Below are positions 1 to 9,005 of a stretch of DNA of 64,000 bases, piece after piece. How positions within the stretch are numbered: the first letter of the stretch is position 1; every line of letters begins with the position of its first letter. The DNA comes from Bacteroides ndongoniae (GTDB lineage: Bacteria > Bacteroidota > Bacteroidia > Bacteroidales > Bacteroidaceae), in contig NZ_FNVV01000013.1 of NCBI RefSeq assembly GCF_900108345.1, forward strand, positions 718,944-782,943, written 5' to 3'. The position numbers and the translations under genes were made by a program. A model generated the notes under the pieces. That model was not told the origin of the DNA, ran no database searches, and worked only from the letters and a program-made list of their open reading frames with translations.

Positions 1-1
1 G

Positions 2-1519
2 TCGGAGGAAATACAGCACGATCTCGCCTACATGGCCGGCGAGTGGCGCGATACCGTCGTGCTGGAAGTCGGACGCAAGCGTTACGATGAACTGTCGCAG
101 GAATTGGGCTGCGACCTCGCCTACGCCTTCGTGGACTACCGCGTGGAGCAACTGATGATAGACCATCTGGTAAAGGAACGTATGCCCAAGTCCTCGGCGG
201 ACTACATCATCCGCAAAGCGGCTGAATCAAGTCTGTTGGGGTTGCCGCAGGCGTTAAGCCGCTCGCCGCTGGCCGAAGAGATAGAGAAGCGCGGAGAGGC
301 CGCTTATCGTCCGAGCAAGTTGGAGAAAGGCGCAGGTTGGGTGTTGGGGGCTTCAGCCGATACCGTCATGCTGGGCGGTGCAGGTTCATGGGCAAGCTTC
401 GCACGGTTCATCGGAGCGGATACAGCCATCTCGGCCGTTGCCGATCACTTCGGGGCAGAAGAGACACAGACGCTCTCTGCGGAGGAGTGTATCAGCAAGG
501 GGGTGTTCGGCAGCGAAAGCAATGTGTTCGAGGGATTCCGTAAGGAAGCAGCGGCGATTCCACCCAAAGAGAACACACTCTTGTCCGAAGCCAACGGAGA
601 GTTACAGAAAAAGATACCGATTATAACATTCGATTTTATGGATTGGTGGAAAACAGACAGTATAAATATGCCGTGGCGGGAAGAAACTGCCGGGGAAGAA
701 CGGAAGCGGGCGGAACGGTATAAAGATGTGCCGTTGGTGGTCGCTCCCGGACAGGAGGAAGCCTATCTGCAAGACTTGGAAAGAGGGAATACCGAAGCGG
801 AACAAGCCGGTCAGGAATCCGAACAGAGGGAAAAAGAGGCGAAAGAAGTGCAGGTTTCCACAGTCTCCACCGAGAAAACGATACGGGAAGAGCCGTCCGG
901 GCAAGAACCGCAGACCATACAGACCAACGAGAACGGTTGGGATGGGCTGACCCGTTTCCTCGGACTGGAAGGTTTCAGCGAAGTCATGAGTAATCCGGGC
1001 AGTGTGTTGGCCATGCTGCCAGACATGCTATTGGGTATATTCACAGGCAAGACGCAATCGCTGGGACTGAAAGAAAACCTGCTGCCGATAGCGAGTATCG
1101 TGGCGGGCATATTCGTCAAGAATCCGATGCTGAAGATGTTGCTTATCGGCTTGGGTGGTGCGAACCTGCTGAACAAGGCGGGACATGAGGCACTGGGAAA
1201 AGAAAGGACGGAGAGAAACGGAAATGTGGCCACGACCGACAAAAAGGTGCAGTACAGACGCTATCCCGATGAGCCGCTCAATCCACGTATTGTGAATCCG
1301 GTACTGCAAGGCAATACCCTTATTGCCACGATAGACCACGTGCCCTGCACGGTGCAGCTTAATTCCACGGTGGCGGACGCCTACCGTGCCGGTGCCTTGC
1401 CGCTGAACACGCTGGCCAATGCCGTGCTCGTCCAAAGCGACCGTCTCCGCCAGATGGCTTCGCAGAATTACGACAACGGACAACAGGAGACCATCGTGCG
1501 GACGCGAGGCATCCAGTAA
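2..1519 (+). CDS. Transfer-region hypothetical protein, 5' end cut by window edge
   Basis: The frame is open from the first bases of the window, so the first ATG (position 32, giving 495 residues) may be internal. The N-terminal half is mixed alpha-helical; around residues 225-300 is a hydrophilic linker rich in E, Q and K; residues about 310-390 contain hydrophobic stretches ending in a G-rich segment (LLIGLGGANLLNKAG) that could be membrane-associated. The C-terminus resembles no enzyme I know. It is followed by an ArdC-N-like protein and a wall hydrolase on the same strand with short gaps, so it is probably part of a conjugation-associated operon. No function can be given from the sequence. 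Confidence 0.75.
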   Translation, partial: SEEIQHDLAYMAGEWRDTVVLEVGRKRYDELSQELGCDLAYAFVDYRVEQLMIDHLVKERMPKSSADYIIRKAAESSLLGLPQALSRSPLAEEIEKRGEAAYRPSKLEKGAGWVLGASADTVMLGGAGSWASFARFIGADTAISAVADHFGAEETQTLSAEECISKGVFGSESNVFEGFRKEAAAIPPKENTLLSEANGELQKKIPIITFDFMDWWKTDSINMPWREETAGEERKRAERYKDVPLVVAPGQEEAYLQDLERGNTEAEQAGQESEQREKEAKEVQVSTVSTEKTIREEPSGQEPQTIQTNENGWDGLTRFLGLEGFSEVMSNPGSVLAMLPDMLLGIFTGKTQSLGLKENLLPIASIVAGIFVKNPMLKMLLIGLGGANLLNKAGHEALGKERTERNGNVATTDKKVQYRRYPDEPLNPRIVNPVLQGNTLIATIDHVPCTVQLNSTVADAYRAGALPLNTLANAVLVQSDRLRQMASQNYDNGQQETIVRTRGIQ

Positions 1520-1546
1520 TCCCGTAACCGACAAAAAAATTGGAGT

Positions 1547-3883
1547 ATGAAAGAGAAATCGCAAATAGAAAAGAATGCCGAGGAGCGACAGATAGAGTTG
1601 CTTTCCACGGCTTTGAACGAAGCGTCGAATGCCGGAGGACACTGGCTCAACGCCGCAGGCAAGGGCTTTCCGAAATTCTATCCGCGCGGCGTCGCCGTCA
1701 GCCCGTTCAACGGGTTGTTCATGGCACTGCATTCGGACCGGAACGGGTGCAAGACCAACCTGTTCACCCTTTACAGCGATGCCAAGGCACGTGGCACATC
1801 GGTACGCGAGCACGAGCAGGGAGTCCCGTTCCTGTTCTACAACTGGAACAAGTACGTCCATCGCAACAACCCGGAGGACATCATCAGCCGGGATGCCTAT
1901 TTGAAACTGGACGAGGAGGTGCAGAAACAGTACAAGGGCATACATAACCGGGAGATCCGCACGCTCTTCAATATCGACCAAACGACACTGCCTTACGTGG
2001 ATAAGGAGGAATACGATATGGTATTGCTGAAAGACGGCAGTGCCGTGGAACGGGGATATTCCGAGGCCGACGAACGGCGATTGCATATCCGTTTCAACGA
2101 TTTCCTGCTGAAAATGAGGGATAATCTCGTGCCCGTGCGTTCGGACGGAAGCGGAATGCCCCATTACGAGACAGATCGCGATGCGGTCTATATGCCGCGC
2201 CAACGGGATTTCGGACACTACAACGATTATGTACAGGAGGCACTGCGGCAAATCGTAAGTGCCACAGGACACCAGCAACGGCTGGCCCGTGAAGGCATGG
2301 TGATGAAAAACGGCATGGGTCCCTCGGAAGATGCCCTCAAACAGGAACGGCTAATCGTGGAGGTGGCTTCGGGAATCAAAATGCTGGAATTGGGGCTGCC
2401 CGCCCGTCTGTCCGACAAAAGCCTTGAACTGGTGGACTACTGGAACCGGGAACTCAAGGAGAACCCCAACCTGATGGATGCCCTCGAAGGCGACGTGAAC
2501 AACGCCCTCGAAGTAATCCATAAGGCAGAACGGGGCGAGAAAATCGAATATGCCACGATGCGCAACCGCCGGCAGACCTCGGACATGCAGGAGCAGCTAC
2601 CCAAGCATTTCTATGTAGCCGACGAGATCCGGAAACACCCGAACAAGGAGGACAGGACCATTGTCATCGTCATCGACCCGTCCTCGAAATCGGCGGACGT
2701 GATACTCCCTGCCGGTGCGTCGCCGGAAGTGGACAATGAAGTGCCGGGCATGAACAAGGCCCGTATCGGCAGGGCTTTGCGAAGGGAAGGGATCGAAAAC
2801 GTGCGTTTCTTCAATCCTGACGGCACATGGGGGTACAGGCCCGATGATACTTATTTCGCCCAAAAACAGATCTCACTGGCCCGGCTGAAAAACTGGGCGC
2901 TGGAAATGCTCTCCACACTGGACATAACGCCCGCGGTCAAACGGGCGGACGAAATCGGCTTCGACCAAGTACAGATGATTCAGGACGACAAGAACCGCTG
3001 GGCGCTGTATCTGAAGCCCGAACATCAGAGCGGGTACAGTATCTATCCCGACAAGGACGACCTGAACCGCTTCTTCTCCACACTCAAACAGTCGATGGAC
3101 AATATCGAAAATGTACGCATGGAGCTGGCGCACAAGTATTATGCGCTGGCGGAAACACAACCCGACCTGAAAGTGGACCTGTTCAGCAGCGGGGCGCAGG
3201 ACATTGACCTGAACCGGATTCAGCGCGTGTCCGTGTTCAAGACCAAACAAGAAGGGACTCTGTGCGTGGCGACCATTGACGGAAAGAAATTACAACCCCG
3301 AAGCGTCACCCGGCAACAATGGCAACGCATGTGGGTGGCGGAGGACCGTGCCAAATACAAATGCCATCTGGCGGCCACGCTATTTGCCGATGTGCTGCGT
3401 AAAGGACAGACGCAGGAAGTGACTGCCGGAAAGAGACAAGAAGAAGATACCCAACAACAGGATAAAGACAAGAACTCGAAACAAGCCGATGGAGAAGCCC
3501 AAAAAACCGGTTCATCCCTAAAAGAGTTGTCCATAAAAGATATACCGGAACAAATGTATGGTAAGTACGAGCAAATCAAAGAGGAACAACCGGAAGCGGT
3601 TGTCCTTTTCAAACATGGGAACAATTATTACGCTTCCATGTATGATGCGGAGACCATTGCGAACGAACTGAACCTGCCTCCGAGCAAAGAACGCGTTCCG
3701 TATGATGCAAATAAAATCATATTGGTATTCGAGCATGACAATGAGGAAACAAGGCAGCAAATTCATGCGCTACGGGCATACGTGATGGATTGTGACGGTA
3801 TGTCTAAGGCACAGCAAAACGGGCCTGCAGAAACAACCGACGAAGAGAACGAGAACGAACAACGTCCAACCATGAGGAGGTAG
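1547..3883 (+). CDS. ArdC N-terminal-like (ssDNA-binding) domain protein with long C-terminal extension
   Basis: A 778-residue protein. Residues about 25-110 (FPKFYPRGVAVSPFNGLFM and the W-x-KYVHR stretch) resemble the N-terminal ssDNA-binding domain of ArdC-type antirestriction proteins and the large polyvalent proteins of Bacteroides mobile elements. The middle (about 260-560) is a conserved-looking module of unknown role, and the tail is charged and glutamine-rich. No HExxH metallopeptidase motif is visible, unlike the second ArdC-like gene at 6317-10495. It starts 27 nt after the upstream stop and ends 4 nt before the downstream start, so the three genes are probably one transcript. The role (protection of incoming ssDNA or support of transfer) is inferred from the domain only. 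Confidence 0.75.
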   Translation: MKEKSQIEKNAEERQIELLSTALNEASNAGGHWLNAAGKGFPKFYPRGVAVSPFNGLFMALHSDRNGCKTNLFTLYSDAKARGTSVREHEQGVPFLFYNWNKYVHRNNPEDIISRDAYLKLDEEVQKQYKGIHNREIRTLFNIDQTTLPYVDKEEYDMVLLKDGSAVERGYSEADERRLHIRFNDFLLKMRDNLVPVRSDGSGMPHYETDRDAVYMPRQRDFGHYNDYVQEALRQIVSATGHQQRLAREGMVMKNGMGPSEDALKQERLIVEVASGIKMLELGLPARLSDKSLELVDYWNRELKENPNLMDALEGDVNNALEVIHKAERGEKIEYATMRNRRQTSDMQEQLPKHFYVADEIRKHPNKEDRTIVIVIDPSSKSADVILPAGASPEVDNEVPGMNKARIGRALRREGIENVRFFNPDGTWGYRPDDTYFAQKQISLARLKNWALEMLSTLDITPAVKRADEIGFDQVQMIQDDKNRWALYLKPEHQSGYSIYPDKDDLNRFFSTLKQSMDNIENVRMELAHKYYALAETQPDLKVDLFSSGAQDIDLNRIQRVSVFKTKQEGTLCVATIDGKKLQPRSVTRQQWQRMWVAEDRAKYKCHLAATLFADVLRKGQTQEVTAGKRQEEDTQQQDKDKNSKQADGEAQKTGSSLKELSIKDIPEQMYGKYEQIKEEQPEAVVLFKHGNNYYASMYDAETIANELNLPPSKERVPYDANKIILVFEHDNEETRQQIHALRAYVMDCDGMSKAQQNGPAETTDEENENEQRPTMRR

Positions 3884-3887
3884 AAAT

Positions 3888-5435
3888 ATGGCAAACAAGA
3901 ATCAAGAATATACAAGACAATACGCAGACTATGCGATGGAACAGATGCGGCGATACGGCATTCCGGCCTCCGTGACGCTGGCACAGGGCATACTGGAAAG
4001 TTCCAACGGACAGAGCCGTCTGGCGCAGAATGAGAACAACCACTTCGGTATCAAGGCCACGCCCGAATGGATTGCCGGGGGTGGCCGGTACGGCCTGTAT
4101 TCCGATGACAAGCCGAACGAGAAGTTCTGCAGTTATGACAGCGTGGGCGATTCGTATGAGCACCACTCACGCTTCCTGAAAGAGAACAGCCGCTATGCCC
4201 GCTGTTTCTCGCTTTCTCCCGACGACTACAAGGGCTGGACGCAGGGCCTCGAAAAGGCGGGCTATGCCACGGGCGGGCATTATGCCGACAGCCTGCAACG
4301 TATCATCGAGCAGAACGGGCTGCAAAAGTACGACCGTCAGGTCATGCAGGAGATGGAAGCGCAGGGAAAACGGTTCGGTTTGGAAGAGAACCCGCTCCGG
4401 GAAGCCGGAAATGCGGCGGAGTATTCGTTTCCGGTGGAACGGAAAGAATTTCTATTCGTCACCTCACCGTTCGGTATGCGGCAAGATCCGACAGACGGCA
4501 AGGAGCGTATGCACAAGGGTATCGACATCCGGTGCGACGGCGATGCAGTCTTGGCCACGGAGAAAGATGGAAAGGTCATTGCTGTCAATGGCAAAAATAA
4601 TACGCCCGGCGGCAAGTCACTGACAGTGGAATACACCCGTCCGGACGGCAGTAAGGTACAATGTACCTACATGCACCTTGGCGAAATTTCCGTAAAGGCA
4701 GGCGATATGGTACAGGCGGGCCAGAAGCTCGGTCGATCCGGCAACACAGGAACACGAACAACGGGAGAACATCTGCACTTCGGCGTCAAACAGATTTATG
4801 CGGACGGGACACAGCGGGACGTCGATCCGGCGGCTTATCTGGCTGAAATCGCCCAAAAGGGTCACATCAAACAACAGGTGCTGCATAACGGAAACGACCT
4901 GCTCGCCCGATATAAGGGAACAGAAGGAAATGTCGCTGGCAAAGACTTTTCGCCCGACGCATGGATGAAAAAACTGCTCTCCTCGGAGGACAGTGGCGTG
5001 GGACTGTCAGGGTGTAGCGACCCTATCGTGGAGATGGCCATGACCGCTTTTACCTCTCTGATGTTGCTGGCGACGCAAATCGACAGCAAGAACGAGGAAG
5101 AACAAAAGGCGGCCATTTCCGAGGCGATGGACAGCCGGCGTATCGACCTGAAAACGCTGCTGCCGGGCATGAAAACCTGCGACCTCGTGGTCGGGGAAAA
5201 CGGGCGGGCTGTCCTGCAAGTGGACAACGGAAGCGTCCAAGTATCGCGAGAACTGACCTCTGCCGAGTTAAGCCGCCTGTCGGTGACGCTTAATGACGGT
5301 TCTCTTTCGGAAGAAGCCAAACGACTGCGTGTGACCGGAACGCTGAACACGATCATCCTCTCGGAGGCGGTTTCGCAGAACTTTGAACGGGGAATGTCCG
5401 AACAACGGGCACAATCGGAAAACCTGAAAAGATAA
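3888..5435 (+). CDS. Bifunctional peptidoglycan hydrolase: glucosaminidase plus M23 endopeptidase
   Basis: Residues about 10-150 form a glucosaminidase domain of the LYZ2/GH73 type (ASVTLAQGILESSNGQSRLA, then NNHFGIK and the Y-DS-DSYEHHSRFL pattern). Residues about 185-310 form an M23 LytM-type zinc endopeptidase: HKGIDI gives the first zinc ligand pair and HLHFG the final metal/catalytic motif. The C-terminal 200 residues are unassigned. No signal peptide is obvious, as is common for conjugation-associated hydrolases. A strong Shine-Dalgarno (aggaggt) lies 8 nt before the ATG, unusual for Bacteroidales. The likely role is local opening of the cell wall during assembly of the transfer apparatus. 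Confidence 0.9.
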   Translation: MANKNQEYTRQYADYAMEQMRRYGIPASVTLAQGILESSNGQSRLAQNENNHFGIKATPEWIAGGGRYGLYSDDKPNEKFCSYDSVGDSYEHHSRFLKENSRYARCFSLSPDDYKGWTQGLEKAGYATGGHYADSLQRIIEQNGLQKYDRQVMQEMEAQGKRFGLEENPLREAGNAAEYSFPVERKEFLFVTSPFGMRQDPTDGKERMHKGIDIRCDGDAVLATEKDGKVIAVNGKNNTPGGKSLTVEYTRPDGSKVQCTYMHLGEISVKAGDMVQAGQKLGRSGNTGTRTTGEHLHFGVKQIYADGTQRDVDPAAYLAEIAQKGHIKQQVLHNGNDLLARYKGTEGNVAGKDFSPDAWMKKLLSSEDSGVGLSGCSDPIVEMAMTAFTSLMLLATQIDSKNEEEQKAAISEAMDSRRIDLKTLLPGMKTCDLVVGENGRAVLQVDNGSVQVSRELTSAELSRLSVTLNDGSLSEEAKRLRVTGTLNTIILSEAVSQNFERGMSEQRAQSENLKR

Positions 5436-5446
5436 TCCCAAAAGTC

Positions 5447-5623
5447 ATGATAAAACGCGTGATGATACGACTTTGCGGGTATTTGTCCGGGTTGTCCGCC
5501 TGCGCCCTGCATATCCTGTTCTGTTCCCGACTCTTCGGTTGGACGGCGACGTTTGTCATCGTGGGCATTCAACTGGGTATTGCCGGCTGGATTATCTACA
5601 TGAGAATACGTGCACCCGATTAG
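5447..5623 (+). CDS. Small two-helix membrane protein
   Basis: A 58-residue ORF that begins 11 nt after the wall-hydrolase stop. It starts MIKRVMIRLCGYL, has a cysteine-containing hydrophobic helix (about 10-29), a short loop and a second strongly hydrophobic helix (about 34-51), and ends with the basic tail MRIRAPD. The tight spacing and the positively charged N-terminus support translation. The function is unknown; it may be a small accessory subunit or anchor in the same transfer operon. Confidence 0.6.
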   Translation: MIKRVMIRLCGYLSGLSACALHILFCSRLFGWTATFVIVGIQLGIAGWIIYMRIRAPD

Positions 5624-5702
5624 GAAACGGTTTCAGCATGTTCAACTTCAAGATACCTCGCTTTGTCCGGTGGATTATGTATCACTAAAAAGACAAAAGA
5701 AG

Positions 5703-6311
5703 ATGATTAAGTGTAATATTACGGCGTGCGGCACCATCAGCCGCGACGCTTCGATGCGCACAACCAAGGAAGATAAAACATTCCTGACCTTTCCGCTCCG
5801 CATCGTGATCCAAGGTAAGGATGGCCGGAACGAAACGGTCGAGATCAGTGTCAGCAAGGAGGGTGCCCAAAAGAAGGTATCCAGCTATCGAAACGGACTG
5901 CGTGTCGAGGTTGCGGGGACGCTGTTCCTGAAACGCCGGGGCGAAAAGCTCTATTTCAACCTCTTTGCCGACCGTATCGCCACGGCAAAAGACATCGCAG
6001 ATTCCATCAAGGGCGAACTGTCATTCCGCGGCAAGGTGGGCAAAAACATCGAGGAACGGAAAGACAAAAAGGATAAGTCCTATACGATGTTCTCGGCATT
6101 CAGCACCGAGAAGGTCGATGAGAATTTCGAGTACCAGTGGGTGCGCTTCTTCTGCTTCGACAGGCAACGCGAAGAGTGGTTGCAACCGGGTGTCAAGGTA
6201 GAGGCCAAGGGCGAACTGACAGTCTCGGCACATAACGGGAAGCCGGACATCTCCTGCCGGGTGGAAGAATTGACGCAATATGTTCCCGAATCGGATAACT
6301 CCAATCAGTAG
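5703..6311 (+). CDS. Two-OB-fold single-strand-binding-like protein
   Basis: A 202-residue protein. The start at 5703 (MIKCNITACGTI) was preferred to an in-frame ATG 93 nt upstream because it has a purine-rich leader (aaaagaag) and the upstream part lacks OB-fold character. Two similar OB-type modules can be seen: residues 1-90 and 100-195, the latter with SFRGKVGKNIEERKDKKDKS and a WVRFFCFDRQ strand like the core strands of SSB proteins. It is more divergent than the SSB at 49221-49601. It lies 5 nt before the ArdC-like gene, so it is likely co-transcribed. A role in coating ssDNA in transfer is inferred. Confidence 0.65.
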   Translation: MIKCNITACGTISRDASMRTTKEDKTFLTFPLRIVIQGKDGRNETVEISVSKEGAQKKVSSYRNGLRVEVAGTLFLKRRGEKLYFNLFADRIATAKDIADSIKGELSFRGKVGKNIEERKDKKDKSYTMFSAFSTEKVDENFEYQWVRFFCFDRQREEWLQPGVKVEAKGELTVSAHNGKPDISCRVEELTQYVPESDNSNQ

Positions 6312-6316
6312 CAGTC

Positions 6317-6512
6317 ATGGCCGGTTATAGAAAGCGAAATACGGAGGGACCGAACAGCGAGGATAAGGCGCTGGACCTCTTTGCCGAGATGATGATCGAG
6401 AAAATCGAAAGCATCCAGAAAGATTGGCACAAGCCGTGGTTTACCGAGGGTGTACTGCAATGGCCGCGTAACCTGTCAGGGCGCGAGTATAACGGTATGA
6501 ATGCCCTGATGC
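6317..6512 (+). CDS. ArdC-like antirestriction protein, 5' exon (interrupted by group II intron)
   Basis: This encodes the first 65 codons plus one base of an ArdC-type protein (MAGYRKRNTEG, then the W-x-KPW motif and REYNGMNALM). The reading frame is cut at 6512 by an intron beginning GTGCG; without splicing it runs into a TAG 23 nt later. Joining base 6512 to 9006 restores the frame as NGMNALM-LLLHCENEG, with a total of 561 codons. The exon encodes the N-terminal half of the ArdC ssDNA-binding domain. ArdC proteins protect incoming ssDNA from restriction. Confidence 0.85.
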
Positions 6513-9005
6513 GTGCGTCCAGAATGGTCGCATAGTAAATATCTCTGTGGCAAGAGATTAGAATAGGATACAATATGTTCTACTCCCAACTGAATAAGCC
6601 CCGAGCGAAAGCAAAAGGTGAAAACAGCATTTCAGTAAAACGGAATGTGTGGCTAACTGTCATGCGACACAGTTCCGTGAGGGGGAAAGACAGATATAAG
6701 GATGAAGCCTGCATTGGTTCAACGATAGTTCAGCGGCATAAGGCGTGGCGTGGGCGGAAAGGCAGTTATATCTACGCCCTCTCGTGGTACTCAATTCCAA
6801 AGCATTAGGAATATGGGCAAAAGGTATCAACCACGACGCACTTGCGATAAGCAAGAAAAGAACGAAAGTCGCATCCGACAATCTGTCGTGCCAATAGTTA
6901 CTATGCGTGCTAACTGGAGATTGCCTAAATCGGGATGCCAAAAGGCTATGGGTAAAGACTCTGAATACCCGACATGGCAACGGAGCTTCCGTAGTAGTCT
7001 GAGCAAGGGAAAGCCTTGTACATGGCGAAGGGAAGCAGTTGGTAATTTTAATACAAACAACGGATAATGTGAGAGACATTATGAGAAATCCAAAGCAAGT
7101 ATTAAACAATTTATGTGAACACAGCAAAGTTTCGGGCTACAGGTTCGAAAGGCTGTATCGAAATCTATTCAATGAACAGATGTTTTATGTTGCCTATCAA
7201 CGTATTTACACTAAGCAAGGCAATATGACACCTGGTACTGACGGCAAGACCATTGACCAAATGAGCATTCAAAGAATAGAATCTCTTATAGCAAGTCTCA
7301 AAAACGAGACATATCAACCTAATCCGGCAAAGAGGGTATATATTCCCAAGAAGAACGGTAAAATGCGTCCGTTGGGCATACCCTCCTTTGAAGACAAACT
7401 TGTACAGGAGGTGGTAAGAATGATACTTGAAGCCATATATGAAGGGTATTTTGAATACACCTCACATGGGTTTAGACCTTTCAAAAGCTGCCACACCGCA
7501 CTATCAAGCATTCAGAAAAGGTTTGTCGGGGCTAAATGGTTCATCGAGGGAGACATTAAAGGATTCTTCGACAACATAGACCATAGCGTACTGATAAGCA
7601 TACTTGAAGAAAGAATAAACGATGTTCGCTTTATTCGCTTGATTAGAAAGTTCCTTAAAGCCGGATATGTAGAACACTGGCAGTTCAATCATACTTATTC
7701 GGGAACACCTCAAGGTGGAATCATCAGTCCAATACTGGCGAATATCTATCTTGACAAGTTTGATAAGTTCATGAACGAGTATGCCAAGAGGTTCGACAAG
7801 GGTAACAAGAGACGGGTAAATCCAGCCTACAACCGTATTTGCAACAAAAGAAACTCGCTGAAACGTAAACTGAACGCCGAAATTGACGTGGAGAAAAGGA
7901 AAATCCTTATCTCGCAAATCAGAAACATGCGTACAGAAATGCAACAACTCCCGTATGGGAATGACATGGACGAACAGTACAGACGACTAAAATACGTGAG
8001 ATATGCTGACGACTTCCTTATAGGGGTTATCGGCAGTAAAGCCGACTGTGAAGCGATAAAGGCAGACCTCAAAAAGTACATGCAAGAACAACTAAAACTT
8101 GAGCTGTCTGAGGAAAAGACCTTAATCACAAACGCACAGGACAAGGCAAAATTTCTCGGATATGAAATTTATGTACAACGTTCCGAAAGCAAGGTAAAGA
8201 ATAGCCTCGGTAGAACGAATCGAATGTTCAACGGAAATGTAAGGCTACATGTCCCTACTGAAATTGCAAGGGAGAAACTGCTCGCTATGAATGCTATGGC
8301 AATAAAACAAGTCAATGGCAAAGAAATATGGTGGGCTGAATCCAGAGGCTTCCTAACAAGCATGAAAGAGGAGGATATCATAGCCAGATACAACCTTGAA
8401 ATAAGAGGGTTCTATAACTACTATTCGATAGCCAATAACATCTCAGCTGTCGGAGGTACTTTCGGAGGTATCATGAAACGCAGTTGCATTAAAACTCTTG
8501 CACACAAACATAACAGTACCATGCGTAAAGAATGGAAACGTTATCGTGAAGGGCAGGACTTTGTTGTCCGATATATGGACAACAAGGGTCAAGAAAAGTG
8601 CAGGGTATTGTACAATGAGGGGTTCAGAAGAAAAACTGTCAATGATTTTGCAGAATGTGACCACATGCCGAATACATATTTTCTGCCGCAGGCATCGCTT
8701 GTAGAAAGGCTAAATAACGGTGTGTGCGAACTTTGCGGAAATAAAGTGCCACTGATAATGCACCATGTCAGAACACTCTGTAAACTGAAAGCAGATACGG
8801 AGTGGAATAGATTAATGCTGAAGAGAGGACGCAAGACATTGGCAGTATGCGAAAAATGCAATACACTGATTCAAAGCTATGTTTAACAGAAAATTGACAT
8901 TACCAACGGAAAGCCGAATACATGGAGACATGTACGTTCGGTTTGGAGGCAGGTATGGGGAAACCTATCGCCGAAAGACGACAAGGCGTCCCATACCGAG
9001 CCTAC
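6513..9005 (+). mobile_element. Group II intron with maturase, 2493 bp, inserted in an ArdC-like gene
   Basis: The 5' end is the canonical GTGCG. The 3' end is preceded by a domain V hairpin at about 8910-8945 (AGCCG...CGGTT arms, loop around GGAGACATG) and a domain VI hairpin at 8952-8997 (GGTATGGG/CCCATACC), and the intron ends in AC. The boundaries were fixed by two independent criteria: the ribozyme end consensus and restoration of the ArdC reading frame. The intron encodes its own reverse transcriptase (7081-8886) and lies in the sense orientation of the host gene, so splicing could yield functional mRNA. The EBS/IBS pairings could not be assigned by eye. Confidence 0.9.
7081..8886 (+). 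CDS. ltrA: Group II intron reverse transcriptase/maturase with HNH-type domain
   Basis: A 601-residue protein, taking ATG 7081 (MRNPKQVLNNL); the frame also extends to a TTG at 7039. RT motifs are in order: RPLGIPSFEDKLVQ, the SHGFRPFKSCHTAL block, EGDIKGFFDNIDH, SGTPQGGIISPILANIYLD, and the catalytic YADDFLIG. A maturase X domain follows (about 380-480). The C-terminus carries a Cys-rich endonuclease-like domain (CELCGNKVPLIMHHVRTL and CEKCN), as in mobile introns with En activity. All catalytic motifs look intact, so the intron may be active for splicing and retrohoming. The ORF ends 119 nt before the intron 3' end, upstream of domains V and VI. Confidence 0.95.
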   Translation: MRNPKQVLNNLCEHSKVSGYRFERLYRNLFNEQMFYVAYQRIYTKQGNMTPGTDGKTIDQMSIQRIESLIASLKNETYQPNPAKRVYIPKKNGKMRPLGIPSFEDKLVQEVVRMILEAIYEGYFEYTSHGFRPFKSCHTALSSIQKRFVGAKWFIEGDIKGFFDNIDHSVLISILEERINDVRFIRLIRKFLKAGYVEHWQFNHTYSGTPQGGIISPILANIYLDKFDKFMNEYAKRFDKGNKRRVNPAYNRICNKRNSLKRKLNAEIDVEKRKILISQIRNMRTEMQQLPYGNDMDEQYRRLKYVRYADDFLIGVIGSKADCEAIKADLKKYMQEQLKLELSEEKTLITNAQDKAKFLGYEIYVQRSESKVKNSLGRTNRMFNGNVRLHVPTEIAREKLLAMNAMAIKQVNGKEIWWAESRGFLTSMKEEDIIARYNLEIRGFYNYYSIANNISAVGGTFGGIMKRSCIKTLAHKHNSTMRKEWKRYREGQDFVVRYMDNKGQEKCRVLYNEGFRRKTVNDFAECDHMPNTYFLPQASLVERLNNGVCELCGNKVPLIMHHVRTLCKLKADTEWNRLMLKRGRKTLAVCEKCNTLIQSYV